NCBI GenBank assembly: GCA_937934705.1
Contig: CALGYY010000142.1
Span: forward strand, 1-37,104
Direction of reading: 5' to 3'
Length of the DNA: 37,104 nucleotides
Origin: an uncultured Bacteroidota bacterium
Lineage (GTDB): Bacteria; Bacteroidota; Bacteroidia; Bacteroidales; CAIWKO01
Shown here: piece by piece, positions 1 to 8,099 of the stretch
Numbering within the stretch: the first letter of the stretch is position 1
Layout: each line of letters starts with the position of its first letter
Position numbers and translations under genes: made by a program
The notes under the pieces: generated by a model
What the model saw: the letters and a program-made list of their open reading frames with translations, nothing else
What the model was told of the DNA's origin: nothing
Databases searched by the model: none

Positions 1-77
1 AAATAAAGAATCCCAATGTTTTCCTGATTGTTTTGTGATTATTGCTGATTCTTAACAGCTCGTTTTTCTTCCTGCAG

Positions 78-311
78 ATGCCTCTGCTTTATGAAGAGGC
101 GAACGAAAGAGGGAGAATTAATGAAAACGCTGCCGAGACGATCCGCAGCAAGGCCGCATTCAAAGGTCGCCTAGGAGCCAACTTAGTGGCGGGGGGAGGT
201 ATATGTCTGTTTTTTGGAATACTCCGGCTACGAAGAGGAAAGCAATATGTCCCAGTCGATACTTCAAAACCGGAAGAATCAGGTAGGGAGTCAGGACAAA
301 TTTCGAAATAG
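78..311 (+). CDS. small hypothetical protein, possibly one membrane helix (doubtful)
   Basis: A 77-codon frame opening at ATG 78; an in-frame start at 42 would add 12 residues. The product is charged at the N-terminus and has a Gly/hydrophobic stretch (LVAGGGICLFFGIL) followed by basic residues, so one inner-membrane helix is possible. I do not recognise a family. It lies just left of the insertion sequence in an AT-rich, apparently decaying region with no clear promoter or neighbour support. It may be a chance frame or part of the broken kinase locus. Kept at low confidence because a hydrophobic segment in a short frame can arise by chance. Confidence 0.25.
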   Translation: MPLLYEEANERGRINENAAETIRSKAAFKGRLGANLVAGGGICLFFGILRLRRGKQYVPVDTSKPEESGRESGQISK

Positions 312-369
312 GCATCCGAAGAGTTATTTTGTTTAGGAAACAAATAAATAATTAGATCGTTCAAGAATT

Positions 370-378
370 ATAATGAAT
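370..378 (+). repeat. target-site duplication, left copy
   Basis: ATAATGAAT immediately precedes the left inverted repeat of the insertion sequence. The identical 9 bp recur at 1686-1694 right after the other end. Direct repeats of about 9-12 bp are usual for the IS4 family. Confidence 0.85.
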
Positions 379-392
379 CATTAGTGTCCAAT
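379..392 (+). repeat. IS left terminal inverted repeat
   Basis: CATTAGTGTCCAAT; it pairs with the right end at 1672-1685 with a single mismatch at position 3. Confidence 0.88.
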
Positions 393-470
393 AAAAAAAC
401 AAAATAGTTCTTTGAAATGCTTGATAGACTTGGCTTATATGAGTTTTTTAGGCGGTGACGATTTGAATTG

Positions 471-506
471 GGTTCATAGCTTTGATGAAAATAAATGCTA
501 TGAACC
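471..506 (+). promoter_or_regulatory. hairpin over the transposase start codon
   Basis: GGTTCATAGC (471-480) and GCTATGAACC (497-506) form a perfect 10-bp inverted repeat with a 16-nt loop. The ATG at 500-502 lies inside the 3' arm. RNA transcribed into the element from outside would fold and hide the start. A transcript starting inside the loop could not form the stem. Such sequestering stems are known in IS10, IS50 and IS200; its role here is inferred. Confidence 0.6.
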
Positions 507-1672
507 AGGGAAAGTATGTGTTTGCACAGGTAGTTGAGTTTTTACCGCAGAGGGTCTTTGATCGTATTGTGAAGCAGTACAATGGGAACAGGTATGTCAA
601 ACACTTTACTTGCTGGAATCAGCTTCTCTGTATGATGTTTGGCCAGATGTCGAAGAAGGAGAGCCTCCGGGATTTATTGACAAGCATTACTCCGCATAGT
701 TCTAAGTTTTACCATTTAGGATTTGGAAAGGCTGTCAGTCGATCAAATCTCGCTTACGCCAATGAGAATCGTGATTATCGGATCTTTGAGGCATTAACAT
801 ACGAACTTATCGCACTGGCTCAGAAAAACTGTGTCAATGACCCCGAATTTAAGGTGCCTGTGCTTGGGAAGGTGTATGCTTTTGACTCGACCATCATTGA
901 CCTTTGCCTGAATGTGTTCTGGTGGGCTACATTCCGAAGTACAAAAGGCGGAGTGAGAGGAACGATCCAGTTTGACATTCAAACATCAATCCCGGTTTTC
1001 ATCCATATATCACCAGCTTCGGTTCACGAAATAAACGTGATGGATGAACTCAGTTACGAGAAGGGCGGTTTTTACATTTTTGACCGTGGCTTCTTCGATT
1101 ATTTCAGGCTTTCCAGGATACATGCCAGCGGAGCATTCTTTGTCATACGTGCAAAAAAGAACGCTAAACTGTCAAGGCTGTACTCGAAAGCTTGCGATAA
1201 GAAAGCAGGTGTAATGTGTGACCAAACCGTCGTTCCCCAGGGTTATTATTCCGGCAAATTTTATGAGGATAAATTGCGAAGAATAAAATTCAGGGATCAG
1301 GAAACCGGACGAGTTTTTATCTTCATCACGAATAACTTCTCGCTCTCTGCCTCTGATGTGGCACTGTTGTACAAGTATCGTTGGAAAATAGAATTGTTCT
1401 TTAAGTGGATAAAACAGCACCTCAAAATCAAAGCATTTTGGGGGACATCCGAGAATGCGGTCAAAACACAAATCTATATTGCAATCAGCACCTACGTGCT
1501 CATTGCGATTATAAAAACAAAGCTGAAATCATCGAAATCCAACTATGAGATATTACAGATTTTAGACACAGCCCTTCTGGACAAAACGCCTATAAATGAA
1601 TTACTTGCAAATCAAGTCAATCAAGATGTCAAAGAACAAGATTATATACAACTGAAAATCAATTTATTTTAA
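500..1672 (+). CDS. IS4-family transposase
   Basis: DDE transposase of about 390 aa that catalyses movement of the surrounding element. The N-terminal part (MNQGKYVFAQVVEFLP onward) resembles the DUF4372 domain of many Bacteroidota IS4 transposases. The catalytic acidic residues appear in AFDSTIIDL, in IFDRGFFDY and in the YREK signature YKYRWKIELFFKWIK (Y-2-R-3-E-6-K). The gene fills most of the element, and its stop overlaps the right inverted repeat. In-frame starts at TTG 482 and ATG 485 also exist. I chose ATG 500 because related transposases usually begin MN-x-x-KYVFAQ. The frame is intact, with no frameshift or internal stop, so the enzyme is probably functional. Confidence 0.92.
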   Translation: MNQGKYVFAQVVEFLPQRVFDRIVKQYNGNRYVKHFTCWNQLLCMMFGQMSKKESLRDLLTSITPHSSKFYHLGFGKAVSRSNLAYANENRDYRIFEALTYELIALAQKNCVNDPEFKVPVLGKVYAFDSTIIDLCLNVFWWATFRSTKGGVRGTIQFDIQTSIPVFIHISPASVHEINVMDELSYEKGGFYIFDRGFFDYFRLSRIHASGAFFVIRAKKNAKLSRLYSKACDKKAGVMCDQTVVPQGYYSGKFYEDKLRRIKFRDQETGRVFIFITNNFSLSASDVALLYKYRWKIELFFKWIKQHLKIKAFWGTSENAVKTQIYIAISTYVLIAIIKTKLKSSKSNYEILQILDTALLDKTPINELLANQVNQDVKEQDYIQLKINLF

Positions 1673-1685
1673 TTGGACACTAGTG
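1672..1685 (-). repeat. IS right terminal inverted repeat
   Basis: Reads CACTAGTGTCCAAT on the minus strand. It overlaps the last base of the transposase stop codon and is followed directly by the right copy of the target duplication. Confidence 0.88.
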
Positions 1686-1694
1686 ATAATGAAT
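1686..1694 (+). repeat. target-site duplication, right copy
   Basis: ATAATGAAT, identical to 370-378. Confidence 0.85.
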
Positions 1695-2049
1695 ACATTC
1701 AAGCTCCTGAATATAAGATAGAGCAGACGATTGGAGCTAATAGTGACAAGAGGCTTGATTTAGTCAGATGATAATAAAAAAGACCATGATATCTTTACTA
1801 AGGTCTCGAATGTCCAGGGAGGGTTTTATCTTTTGGCCAGAATGGCCACTGGTGCTGGTCTTTAACAAAAGAGCAATCTCGTAATTCATGAAATTGTCAC
1901 CCAGGAAGCGACGTATTAAAAATTGTATTGACCGTAACCCTGGTCAGCGTTATCAGAATGCTACCGAAGCATTACCTTTTCTCGAAAAATTGGCCGCGTA
2001 TGCGGTTATACAGCTATCCCCCATCCTTATCGTGGAACACTCAAAATAA
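1691..2049 (+). pseudogene. decayed Ser/Thr protein kinase, C-lobe remnant
   Basis: No single open frame spans this stretch, but pieces in shifted frames resemble a kinase C-lobe in the right order. At 1691-1768: EYIQAPEYK (an APE-like motif), then SDKRLDL, where kinases have SDIYSLG. At about 1768-1865: GGFYLLARMATG (compare Lxx-LYxMLTG). At 1888-2049, from an ATG: IKNCIDRNPGQRYQNATEAL then PFLEKL, which fits subdomain XI (xxxCLxxxPxxRYxxAxxLxxxLxxL). The APE-to-subdomain-XI distance (about 65 codons) fits a kinase. The C-terminal motif is convincing; the upstream pieces are weaker. The insertion sequence lies immediately before the APE-like motif. No N-lobe is recognisable to its left, so the gene was probably already broken or rearranged. 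Confidence 0.45.
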
Positions 2050-2057
2050 CCCATCAT

Positions 2058-3071
2058 ATGAAACATGAAAGATCCTCAGGTATTGTAGGAACAGAAAGTG
2101 ACAAGTCTCACTCAAAGAAATGGATGAACGCAATTCCTTTATCAAAAGTTCCGGAAATTCTGCTAGCAATTATGATATTCACGCAGCTAATCTGGTCTTT
2201 GGTCTGGCCTATATTATTTGGTGAAGAATTTCACATATTCAGAAATCCCGCACGGGATCATTTTTATACTTCATTTGCTGTCATATTTGCAATATTGATC
2301 ATTGCGCTGAGGAAACAAAAGATTAATCTAAACATTTTGTTGCTGATTTGTATTATTTATATGAGCAACCAATACACTGCGTCCATGGTTGGCGGAGGAT
2401 TGAATTTTCTTGTGGATGTCAGGTCTTTTCTTCACCCGTCACTTCTGATCTTTCTGGTACTCGGTTCCATGTTTTCATATGTATATCCTCTGGTTGTTTT
2501 AAACAGGACATTTCTTACGCTGAATGTAACGATCGCATCATTATTGGTGTTTTTAGATTTATTTCAGATGGACTATTATGTTCGTTTGATACAGTATCAA
2601 CCAATGATAACGCTTAATGTTTTTTGGCTCATTTTCGAAATCACAGCCATTGCATTTATTATTGCTCGCAATGCAATACTCATCAAACGTCCTTTAAACC
2701 TGCCTGCTGAAAATGAAAACCGAATTGTCACTAATGGACCTGCAGTCTTGTGGGGGGTGCCCATATTTTTCTTTTTAATCGCGCTGATCTTTTCATTTAT
2801 CGTGATCCCTTACGGAGTCAATGAAAGATGGAGTGAGGGAGTATCGAACCTTAATCCCCTGGCTGTCTTCTTTAAAGTTCTGTTTAACGGAGCCATAGGC
2901 TCTGCCTGTTTAATGTACCTTATGCGATTGCTGAAAAGGGAAGGATATATAAATCCGGTATTAAGTGGCGTCAGAAAGCGACTTATGGTCATTGGCTATA
3001 TCGCAGTTTTACTATTCTCTTTGCTGGTCCTTTTCTCCTGGGCCGGAATATTTGGCAAATTGGTAAACTGA
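2058..3071 (+). CDS. polytopic membrane protein of unknown function
   Basis: A 337-aa protein with a polar 30-residue N-terminus, then about eight hydrophobic segments, for example near residues 31-50, 65-85, 90-105, 120-150, 155-170, 180-200, 225-250, 270-290 and 305-330. I recognise no family motif. Its frame stays open upstream to 1938, overlapping the kinase remnant (subdomain XI) in a different frame. One possibility is that it was the membrane half of a kinase-membrane fusion now separated by a frameshift; the other is that it is independent and starts at ATG 2058. No TAnnTTTG element is obvious close upstream. It has no frameshift within the frame, and the codon use is AT-richer than the genes to the right. 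Confidence 0.7.
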   Translation: MKHERSSGIVGTESDKSHSKKWMNAIPLSKVPEILLAIMIFTQLIWSLVWPILFGEEFHIFRNPARDHFYTSFAVIFAILIIALRKQKINLNILLLICIIYMSNQYTASMVGGGLNFLVDVRSFLHPSLLIFLVLGSMFSYVYPLVVLNRTFLTLNVTIASLLVFLDLFQMDYYVRLIQYQPMITLNVFWLIFEITAIAFIIARNAILIKRPLNLPAENENRIVTNGPAVLWGVPIFFFLIALIFSFIVIPYGVNERWSEGVSNLNPLAVFFKVLFNGAIGSACLMYLMRLLKREGYINPVLSGVRKRLMVIGYIAVLLFSLLVLFSWAGIFGKLVN

Positions 3072-3180
3072 ATGTCCGCGTCCCCTTCCCCGCTCACCCC
3101 CCCCTCACGCTTTTTCTGTGAAAGGGCGGGCGGATACGATTTTTCCGCTTACTTTTACCGCGATAATCTGAAGATTCGTG

Positions 3181-3885
3181 ATGGAATACCAGAACCTGTG
3201 TAGCTGTCCCGCCTGCCAGGCCGGACTGTGTATCCTTACCGACAAGGAAGTTTACCGGCGCACGGCCTTTATCCTGCCGGTATGTCCGGCCTGCGGCCGT
3301 AAGATCTGTGTGGTGCTCTGTTCGGGCGATGGGGTACAGATGAGCATTTCCGACAAGGAGCCTCCCCAGGTTCTGGAGGTATTGCTGTCGCAGGAAGCGC
3401 CCCCGCTGCAGAAAGTCGCACCGGTGGAACCGGGCAGCAAGGACCTGCCCAATGAGCCATCACGTCCGGCCGGCACCGCACTGAGCAGTGTGCCGAGCAC
3501 CCAGCCCCTTCCCCCGGCAGCAGATGGTCCAGACGCCTATAAGGTGAAACCCATAGAAGTGGCGCCCGTCGCGCCGGAGCGACTTCCTTACGTACGCGCG
3601 GCCATAAGGGGCATGGTCTTCGGCATTGTGGCCACTATCTGCGGGGCCCTGGCCTGGTTCCCGGCCGTGGGCTTTGTTTACGGCGTGCTGGGACTCACTT
3701 TCGGACTCATCGCCTTTATCAGCGGCATCCGCATGAAAGCCGAATTCAAACGCAATCCCCACAAATACCGTCCCTCCTCCGCCAAACTCATACGCGTATC
3801 CTTCGCCCTGGGCCTCACCGGCCTCATCCTTTCCTTCTTCATGTCACTCCTGTGCATCGCAACCACGATGGCGGTGTATGATTAG
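3181..3885 (+). CDS. zinc-ribbon membrane protein
   Basis: A 234-aa protein starting at ATG 3181 (a GTG just before it at 3178 is also in frame). The N-terminus has two CPxC knuckles, CPAC near residues 9-12 and CPACGR near 35-40, expected to bind one zinc ion. A Pro/Ala/Glu-rich linker (about residues 60-135) follows, then three hydrophobic helices at the C-terminus (VFGIVATICGALAWFPAVG, VYGVLGLTFGLIAFISGI and FALGLTGLILSFFMSLLC). This resembles DUF4190-type tails. The cytoplasmic ribbon plus membrane anchor suggests a sensor or adaptor role, which is inferred. GC content is clearly higher than in the preceding gene. No operon partner: gaps of more than 100 bp lie on both sides. Confidence 0.8.
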   Translation: MEYQNLCSCPACQAGLCILTDKEVYRRTAFILPVCPACGRKICVVLCSGDGVQMSISDKEPPQVLEVLLSQEAPPLQKVAPVEPGSKDLPNEPSRPAGTALSSVPSTQPLPPAADGPDAYKVKPIEVAPVAPERLPYVRAAIRGMVFGIVATICGALAWFPAVGFVYGVLGLTFGLIAFISGIRMKAEFKRNPHKYRPSSAKLIRVSFALGLTGLILSFFMSLLCIATTMAVYD

Positions 3886-4002
3886 GGGTTAAACGAAAGA
3901 GATTTGGCTGATCTCATTCTCATGAGACCCAGGGCCAGAGTATGGCTTCGAAATTCAGGAGTGGTTTTCTGTTGTATTTGCAGCGAGGAATTCAGCATCA
4001 GG

Positions 4003-4243
4003 CTATAGCCGGTACCAATGCACTAATCTCGTTATATTCCATAATTTACCCTGAAATTCGTAAACATCACGATAAGTGAATTCGACTTCATTGTTATCAA
4101 TGAAATGTCCATCCAGCCATTTACCGGTTCCGGGTCTGGGTTCGCTGTTTTCTGAGGGAACCAACGAAATCATAGCCAATAATCAGCAATATGACTACAA
4201 GGAAGGAAAGTGTTTTCAGAATTTTTTGATTAGAAAAAATCAT
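4003..4243 (-). pseudogene. frameshifted small membrane/secreted protein gene
   Basis: Two overlapping minus-strand frames together look like one gene. From ATG 4243 a 40-codon frame (stop at 4121) encodes a basic start and a hydrophobic helix, TLSFLVVILLIIGYDF. The neighbouring frame (readable from ATG 4173, stop at 4003) encodes a protein-like sequence with GKWLDGHFIDNNEVEFTYRD and ends in LVHWYRL. The two frames differ by one base near 4130-4170. I recognise no family. Neither half reaches 60 codons. It may be a pseudogene, a programmed shift, or an assembly or sequencing error. The remainder of 3886-4356 shows no other gene that I can support; a plus-strand frame at 4076-4273 overlaps this one and looks non-coding. 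Confidence 0.45.
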
Positions 4244-4324
4244 AGGATTTACTTCTTGTCCACACATATATAAAATCGTCGTTGTAAACCCTCAACCACG
4301 ACATACTTTGACGCAGTCGGATCA

Positions 4325-4332
4325 TATCTTTA
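4325..4332 (+). promoter_or_regulatory. near-consensus -7 element
   Basis: TATCTTTA, one base off the Bacteroidota TAnnTTTG consensus, 24 bp ahead of the ATG at 4357. A well-placed -33 element was not seen. Confidence 0.35.
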
Positions 4333-4356
4333 CAGAGCCAGCCAAATCAATTTCCG

Positions 4357-4893
4357 ATGATCCACCAGCTCAGCTTCCGCACCCCTCTGGAAAAGTACAA
4401 TGAAGATGGATTTAACATTGACTCCGGCCTTCTTTTCGTGGACACTGTTTATGAGTGGGAAGTTCAGTTTCACGAGCGCTTTCCGCATTGCTTCGCCAAC
4501 TTCCTTTTTGCCAATATGCTTAGTATGAGTCTTTTGGATAAGTGTATGGAAGACCAGGCAGATAAATGCGGTTTTGAACTGATCAACGGACAGGTGGACC
4601 TGGAGACCTGGTTTAAGATGGATGAGCACAGTGAATGGGGCACAATTTACGCCATCGGATCACAAATCAGAGAAAACATGGAAGAGCCTATATTCCTGGT
4701 GATCGATGATGGTTTGACGGATGGGGTGTTTGTGTTGAAATACATGCCGGAGGATGATGAGGAGGGGGAAGAGGTGCCGCCGGTGCCGGCGGAGGAAATA
4801 CTGATAAATCCCGGATTCTCCACCCCGCGCGGGGGACAGTTGTCTGTCCATCGCAGTGAGCCTGTCCTCCTAATGCCCCAGCTTAATTATTGA
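4357..4893 (+). CDS. acidic hypothetical protein
   Basis: A 178-aa soluble protein with no signal peptide and no membrane segment. It is rich in Asp/Glu, with an acidic Pro-containing stretch near residues 130-146 (EDDEEGEEVPPVPAEE). It has mixed alpha/beta character, with aromatic-rich segments such as VYEWEVQFHERFPHC. I do not recognise the family. It lies 51 bp ahead of the WD40-caspase gene on the same strand, but that gene has its own -7-like element in the gap, so co-transcription is uncertain. Confidence 0.65.
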   Translation: MIHQLSFRTPLEKYNEDGFNIDSGLLFVDTVYEWEVQFHERFPHCFANFLFANMLSMSLLDKCMEDQADKCGFELINGQVDLETWFKMDEHSEWGTIYAIGSQIRENMEEPIFLVIDDGLTDGVFVLKYMPEDDEEGEEVPPVPAEEILINPGFSTPRGGQLSVHRSEPVLLMPQLNY

Positions 4894-4904
4894 AAGTAAT
4901 TCGA

Positions 4905-4912
4905 TATCTTTG
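4905..4912 (+). promoter_or_regulatory. -7 promoter element of the WD40-caspase gene
   Basis: TATCTTTG matches TAnnTTTG exactly and lies 32 bp before the ATG at 4945. No clear -33 TTTG at the usual 19-21 bp spacing. Confidence 0.5.
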
Positions 4913-4944
4913 TCCTCGGAGGTTTACCATAAGATTAAAGCGGG

Positions 4945-7900
4945 ATGAGAATAATCAGAAAGATAGCTGCGGCACTGGGGATGACCCTGTGTTGCATAAG
5001 TATGCTCAGCGCTCAGAACCGTCCGGAACTGATCATTCCTGCCGGTCATACAGGCAGGATCACTTCAGCTTCCTATACGGCCGACGGGCGCTATATTCTG
5101 ACGGCAGATGAAGATCATACAGCCTGCGTATGGGATGCCATTAGTGGTGATCAGATCTACGTGCTGCAGGGCTCCGGCATAGAAGCTACTGCAGATTCAC
5201 GGTACTTCATCACCTGGTCGTCGTACGGATACGGAAAGATCTATGAAGCGGCAACGGGGCGACTACTGTCGTCATTCGGCGAGGAACATGCGCGCGTGTA
5301 CCCTTGCGTGGCGGGTGGTCGTATCGTGCTTGAGCTCGAAGGAGTCATCACCCTTACCAGTATCCCGTCGGGAAAAACCGAGCGTCAGTTTAACATCGGT
5401 AATCCCGTTCTCCGCAGTCTGGAATGCAGCGCCGACGGACAAAAGATGCTGACATTAAACCGCGGAGATTCCTGCGTAAGGGTATGGGACCTGAACAAGG
5501 GAAAGATGTTGTGGATGCTGCGGACAAATAAGAAAAACCCTGATGCGGTTTTCGATGCTTCGGGACAGAGGGTGATCATCAGCGATCCTGGGCCGTCCTG
5601 TTACAATGCTTCTGACGGAAGTCTGCATACAGGAACAGATGACTGTATAACTGCAAACGAACAGACCTGGAAATGTCACCCGCAAGGTAAAAACTGTCTG
5701 GAGTGCTATCCCGGATTCTCGGATGAATTGTATCTCACAGATCCTGTTCACAAAAAACGTATCATCCCGCTTACAGGAATGGCGCCACGGATCAACGCTC
5801 TGGCGGTCAGTCCCGACGGCCTTACTCTGGTGTCGGTTCACGAGGATGTGAAGATCCGGCTCTGGGATCTTTTATCGGGCCGGCTGAAAATGGTTCTCGA
5901 CGGGGGCATGGCCCGGGGTTCAGGCTATGGTCACATGGGCAGTGTTTGCTTCAGCCCCGACGGGCAGCAACTCATATCGGTTTATTCTGCAGGAGCCGGA
6001 GCCCGGGTTTGGGAATGCAGCAGCGGGAAGTTGCTGAAAATAATCCCCGGACTTCCTGAAGGGGCGTTTGGTGATTATCCTTTCTCCGGTGCAGCTTACA
6101 GTCCTGACGGAAGTAAACTGGCGATCTTCTCTTATCAGCAGGCTCAGGTAGTGGATGCACGCAACTTTGAACCCTTGTTCCGGATTGAAGAAGACGGCCT
6201 GTCGCATCTGGACTGGAGTCCGGGCGGCCACTATCTGTATTCCGCTCATGTCGGACTGGAGCCGATGATCTGGCGGGTGTCGGACTGGAGCCGGCTGCCT
6301 GATTTCAATACCTTGTCGCAGCAAGGATATACCTCATCCATAGTGTCATTTTCTGATGATGATCAATACCTGCTGGCCGATTTTACAGGCATTCAGAATG
6401 TGAAGCAGCTCTGGCAGCTTGACGGATGGAAGCAGATCGGGACAGATCCGCCGGAATCCGTCCTGAAAAGCCTTGGTTTCGCAAGGGAAGCACGCCCGGC
6501 AAGTTATCCCCTGACGGATTCTGTGCATTTCACTTCGGGGATGTGGCCTGATCGTTCGTACACTTATCAAGGTTCTCAGATCATTTGCTTTTCCCTTCCT
6601 GATAAAAACATCTGTTACCGAAGCATAGCGCTTCGTTCGGATGATTATGTGAGTTTGCTGGAATCAGGCTATTACAGTTGTACCCCGGAGGCGGCAAAAC
6701 TGCTGCGCTGGAAGAAAAACGACCAGCATTACGGATTCACTGAGTGGGATATGCAGTACAACCGGCCGGATCTGGTGATGAAGGCTTTGGGGGTGACGGA
6801 TACCCTCTTGCTGAATGTTTATCGTGGCGCATGGCTCAGGCGTCTCGGGCTGTGTTCCGTCGATACGAGTCTGTTTGACCAGGATTTTACGCTTCCTCAG
6901 ACCGAAGTCCTGAATCTTTCTGATGTGGAGGGCATACAAGCTGACCGTCAGATCACACTCAGGATAAAAGTCCGGGACCAGGACCCTGATCAGTTCATCA
7001 CCAGGCTGTTCGTGAAGGTCAACGCCTGTCCTCTCGGCGGGTCAGCAGGCATTGAGGTGGATGCCCGGCCCGGGGAGCCGAAGACACTGAGTTTACCGCT
7101 GACCTTATCCTCGGGAAGGAACAGGATCAGTGTATCCTGTATGAACAATCGCGGGGCTGAAAGCCTGAAAGTCCAGTTTACTGTTGATTGTTTTGCTGCC
7201 GATAGTCTCACCGCCAAAACATGGTTCGTTGGGATTGGCGTAAGTGAATATCTGGATTCTGCGTACAATCTGAGATATGCGGTGAAGGATGCGCGCGATA
7301 TGGCCGGTTTGTTCTCGGCCATGCATGCGGAAGTGGATACTCTTTTTGACCGTGAGGTGTCACGTGAGAATATCCTGAATCTGAAAGAAAAACTAATGCA
7401 GACCGGGGTGGACGACAGGGTGGTGGTGTATCTGGCGGGTCACGGATTGCTCGACAGCAAGAATGTTTTTTATTATGCAGTCCGCGATATGGACTTCAGC
7501 GATCCCGCACGGGAAGGACTTTCGTATAATGAGTTGGAGGGTTTGTTCGATGGTATTCCCGCCCGAAGGAAGCTGCTGTTACTCGATGCCTGTCACAGCG
7601 GTATTGTAGATCCCGAAAAGGGCAAGAATGAAAATGAAGGGTCCAGAGCAGTTGTATATAGCGGAAAGGAGGGTGATGTAAGCCCGCAAACGGCAAGGGG
7701 AGTAATCCTGAAAGCACTGGGTTCGGCAGGGGCATATGATGTACCGGACAGTTTTCTGTTGATGCAGGAATTGTTCGTTAACCTTCCGGGAATGTCGGGC
7801 ACTATGGTGATATCGGCCGCTGAAGGAAGCGGTTACGCCCTTGAGTCCGGGGAATGGAACAACGGGGTGTTTACTTATTGCCTCTTAAAGGGATTCATTC

Positions 7901-8049
7901 ATACGGGGGCCGATCGGGACGGTGACGGGCAGATCAGGGTATCGGAGCTTAAATCTTATGTTAGCAGCGAAGTCAGGCGCCTGACCGGTGGCATACAAAA
8001 ACCGGAAGGCAGACACGAGAACTATGAAGATGACTGGATCATCAGGTAA
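4945..8049 (+). CDS. secreted WD40-repeat/caspase-like (C14) protease
   Basis: A 1034-aa protein. Residues 1-23 form a signal peptide ending in SMLSAQ. Residues about 25-480 are WD40-type repeats, with GHTGRI, WD at blade ends such as TACVWDA and VRVWDLN, and repeated SxDGxxL turns, enough for one or two propellers. A linker region with a beta-sandwich look follows (about 480-750). Residues about 756-1034 are a caspase/metacaspase-like domain with the catalytic His in YLAGHGLLD (His833) and Cys in LLLDACHSG (Cys883). Both dyad residues are present, so it should be an active cysteine protease. The signal peptide puts it outside the cytoplasm. Family knowledge suggests the propeller binds a partner or ligand and the caspase cleaves after a basic residue, but the substrate is unknown. 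A GldM-domain gene follows by 50 bp. Confidence 0.9.
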   Translation: MRIIRKIAAALGMTLCCISMLSAQNRPELIIPAGHTGRITSASYTADGRYILTADEDHTACVWDAISGDQIYVLQGSGIEATADSRYFITWSSYGYGKIYEAATGRLLSSFGEEHARVYPCVAGGRIVLELEGVITLTSIPSGKTERQFNIGNPVLRSLECSADGQKMLTLNRGDSCVRVWDLNKGKMLWMLRTNKKNPDAVFDASGQRVIISDPGPSCYNASDGSLHTGTDDCITANEQTWKCHPQGKNCLECYPGFSDELYLTDPVHKKRIIPLTGMAPRINALAVSPDGLTLVSVHEDVKIRLWDLLSGRLKMVLDGGMARGSGYGHMGSVCFSPDGQQLISVYSAGAGARVWECSSGKLLKIIPGLPEGAFGDYPFSGAAYSPDGSKLAIFSYQQAQVVDARNFEPLFRIEEDGLSHLDWSPGGHYLYSAHVGLEPMIWRVSDWSRLPDFNTLSQQGYTSSIVSFSDDDQYLLADFTGIQNVKQLWQLDGWKQIGTDPPESVLKSLGFAREARPASYPLTDSVHFTSGMWPDRSYTYQGSQIICFSLPDKNICYRSIALRSDDYVSLLESGYYSCTPEAAKLLRWKKNDQHYGFTEWDMQYNRPDLVMKALGVTDTLLLNVYRGAWLRRLGLCSVDTSLFDQDFTLPQTEVLNLSDVEGIQADRQITLRIKVRDQDPDQFITRLFVKVNACPLGGSAGIEVDARPGEPKTLSLPLTLSSGRNRISVSCMNNRGAESLKVQFTVDCFAADSLTAKTWFVGIGVSEYLDSAYNLRYAVKDARDMAGLFSAMHAEVDTLFDREVSRENILNLKEKLMQTGVDDRVVVYLAGHGLLDSKNVFYYAVRDMDFSDPAREGLSYNELEGLFDGIPARRKLLLLDACHSGIVDPEKGKNENEGSRAVVYSGKEGDVSPQTARGVILKALGSAGAYDVPDSFLLMQELFVNLPGMSGTMVISAAEGSGYALESGEWNNGVFTYCLLKGFIHTGADRDGDGQIRVSELKSYVSSEVRRLTGGIQKPEGRHENYEDDWIIR

Positions 8050-8099
8050 GATAATAAGTCGGTTTATGCTGAGTGAACAAGGATTTAAACATTGAAATT

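Larger units (their letters stand above)
379..1685 (+). mobile_element. complete IS4-family insertion sequence, 1307 bp
   Basis: The element is bounded by imperfect 14-bp terminal inverted repeats: CATTAGTGTCCAAT at 379-392 and, reverse-complemented from 1685, CACTAGTGTCCAAT (13 of 14 match). It is flanked by a perfect 9-bp direct repeat, ATAATGAAT. It carries one intact transposase gene, so it may still be mobile. The identical target duplications suggest a fairly recent insertion. It lies in a stretch that reads as a decayed protein kinase gene. The ends begin with CA, as is common in this family. Confidence 0.92.

Noticed and set aside
4076..4273. 65-codon plus-strand frame starting with GTG
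   Set aside because: No family, no promoter, and it overlaps the more protein-like frameshifted gene on the minus strand.
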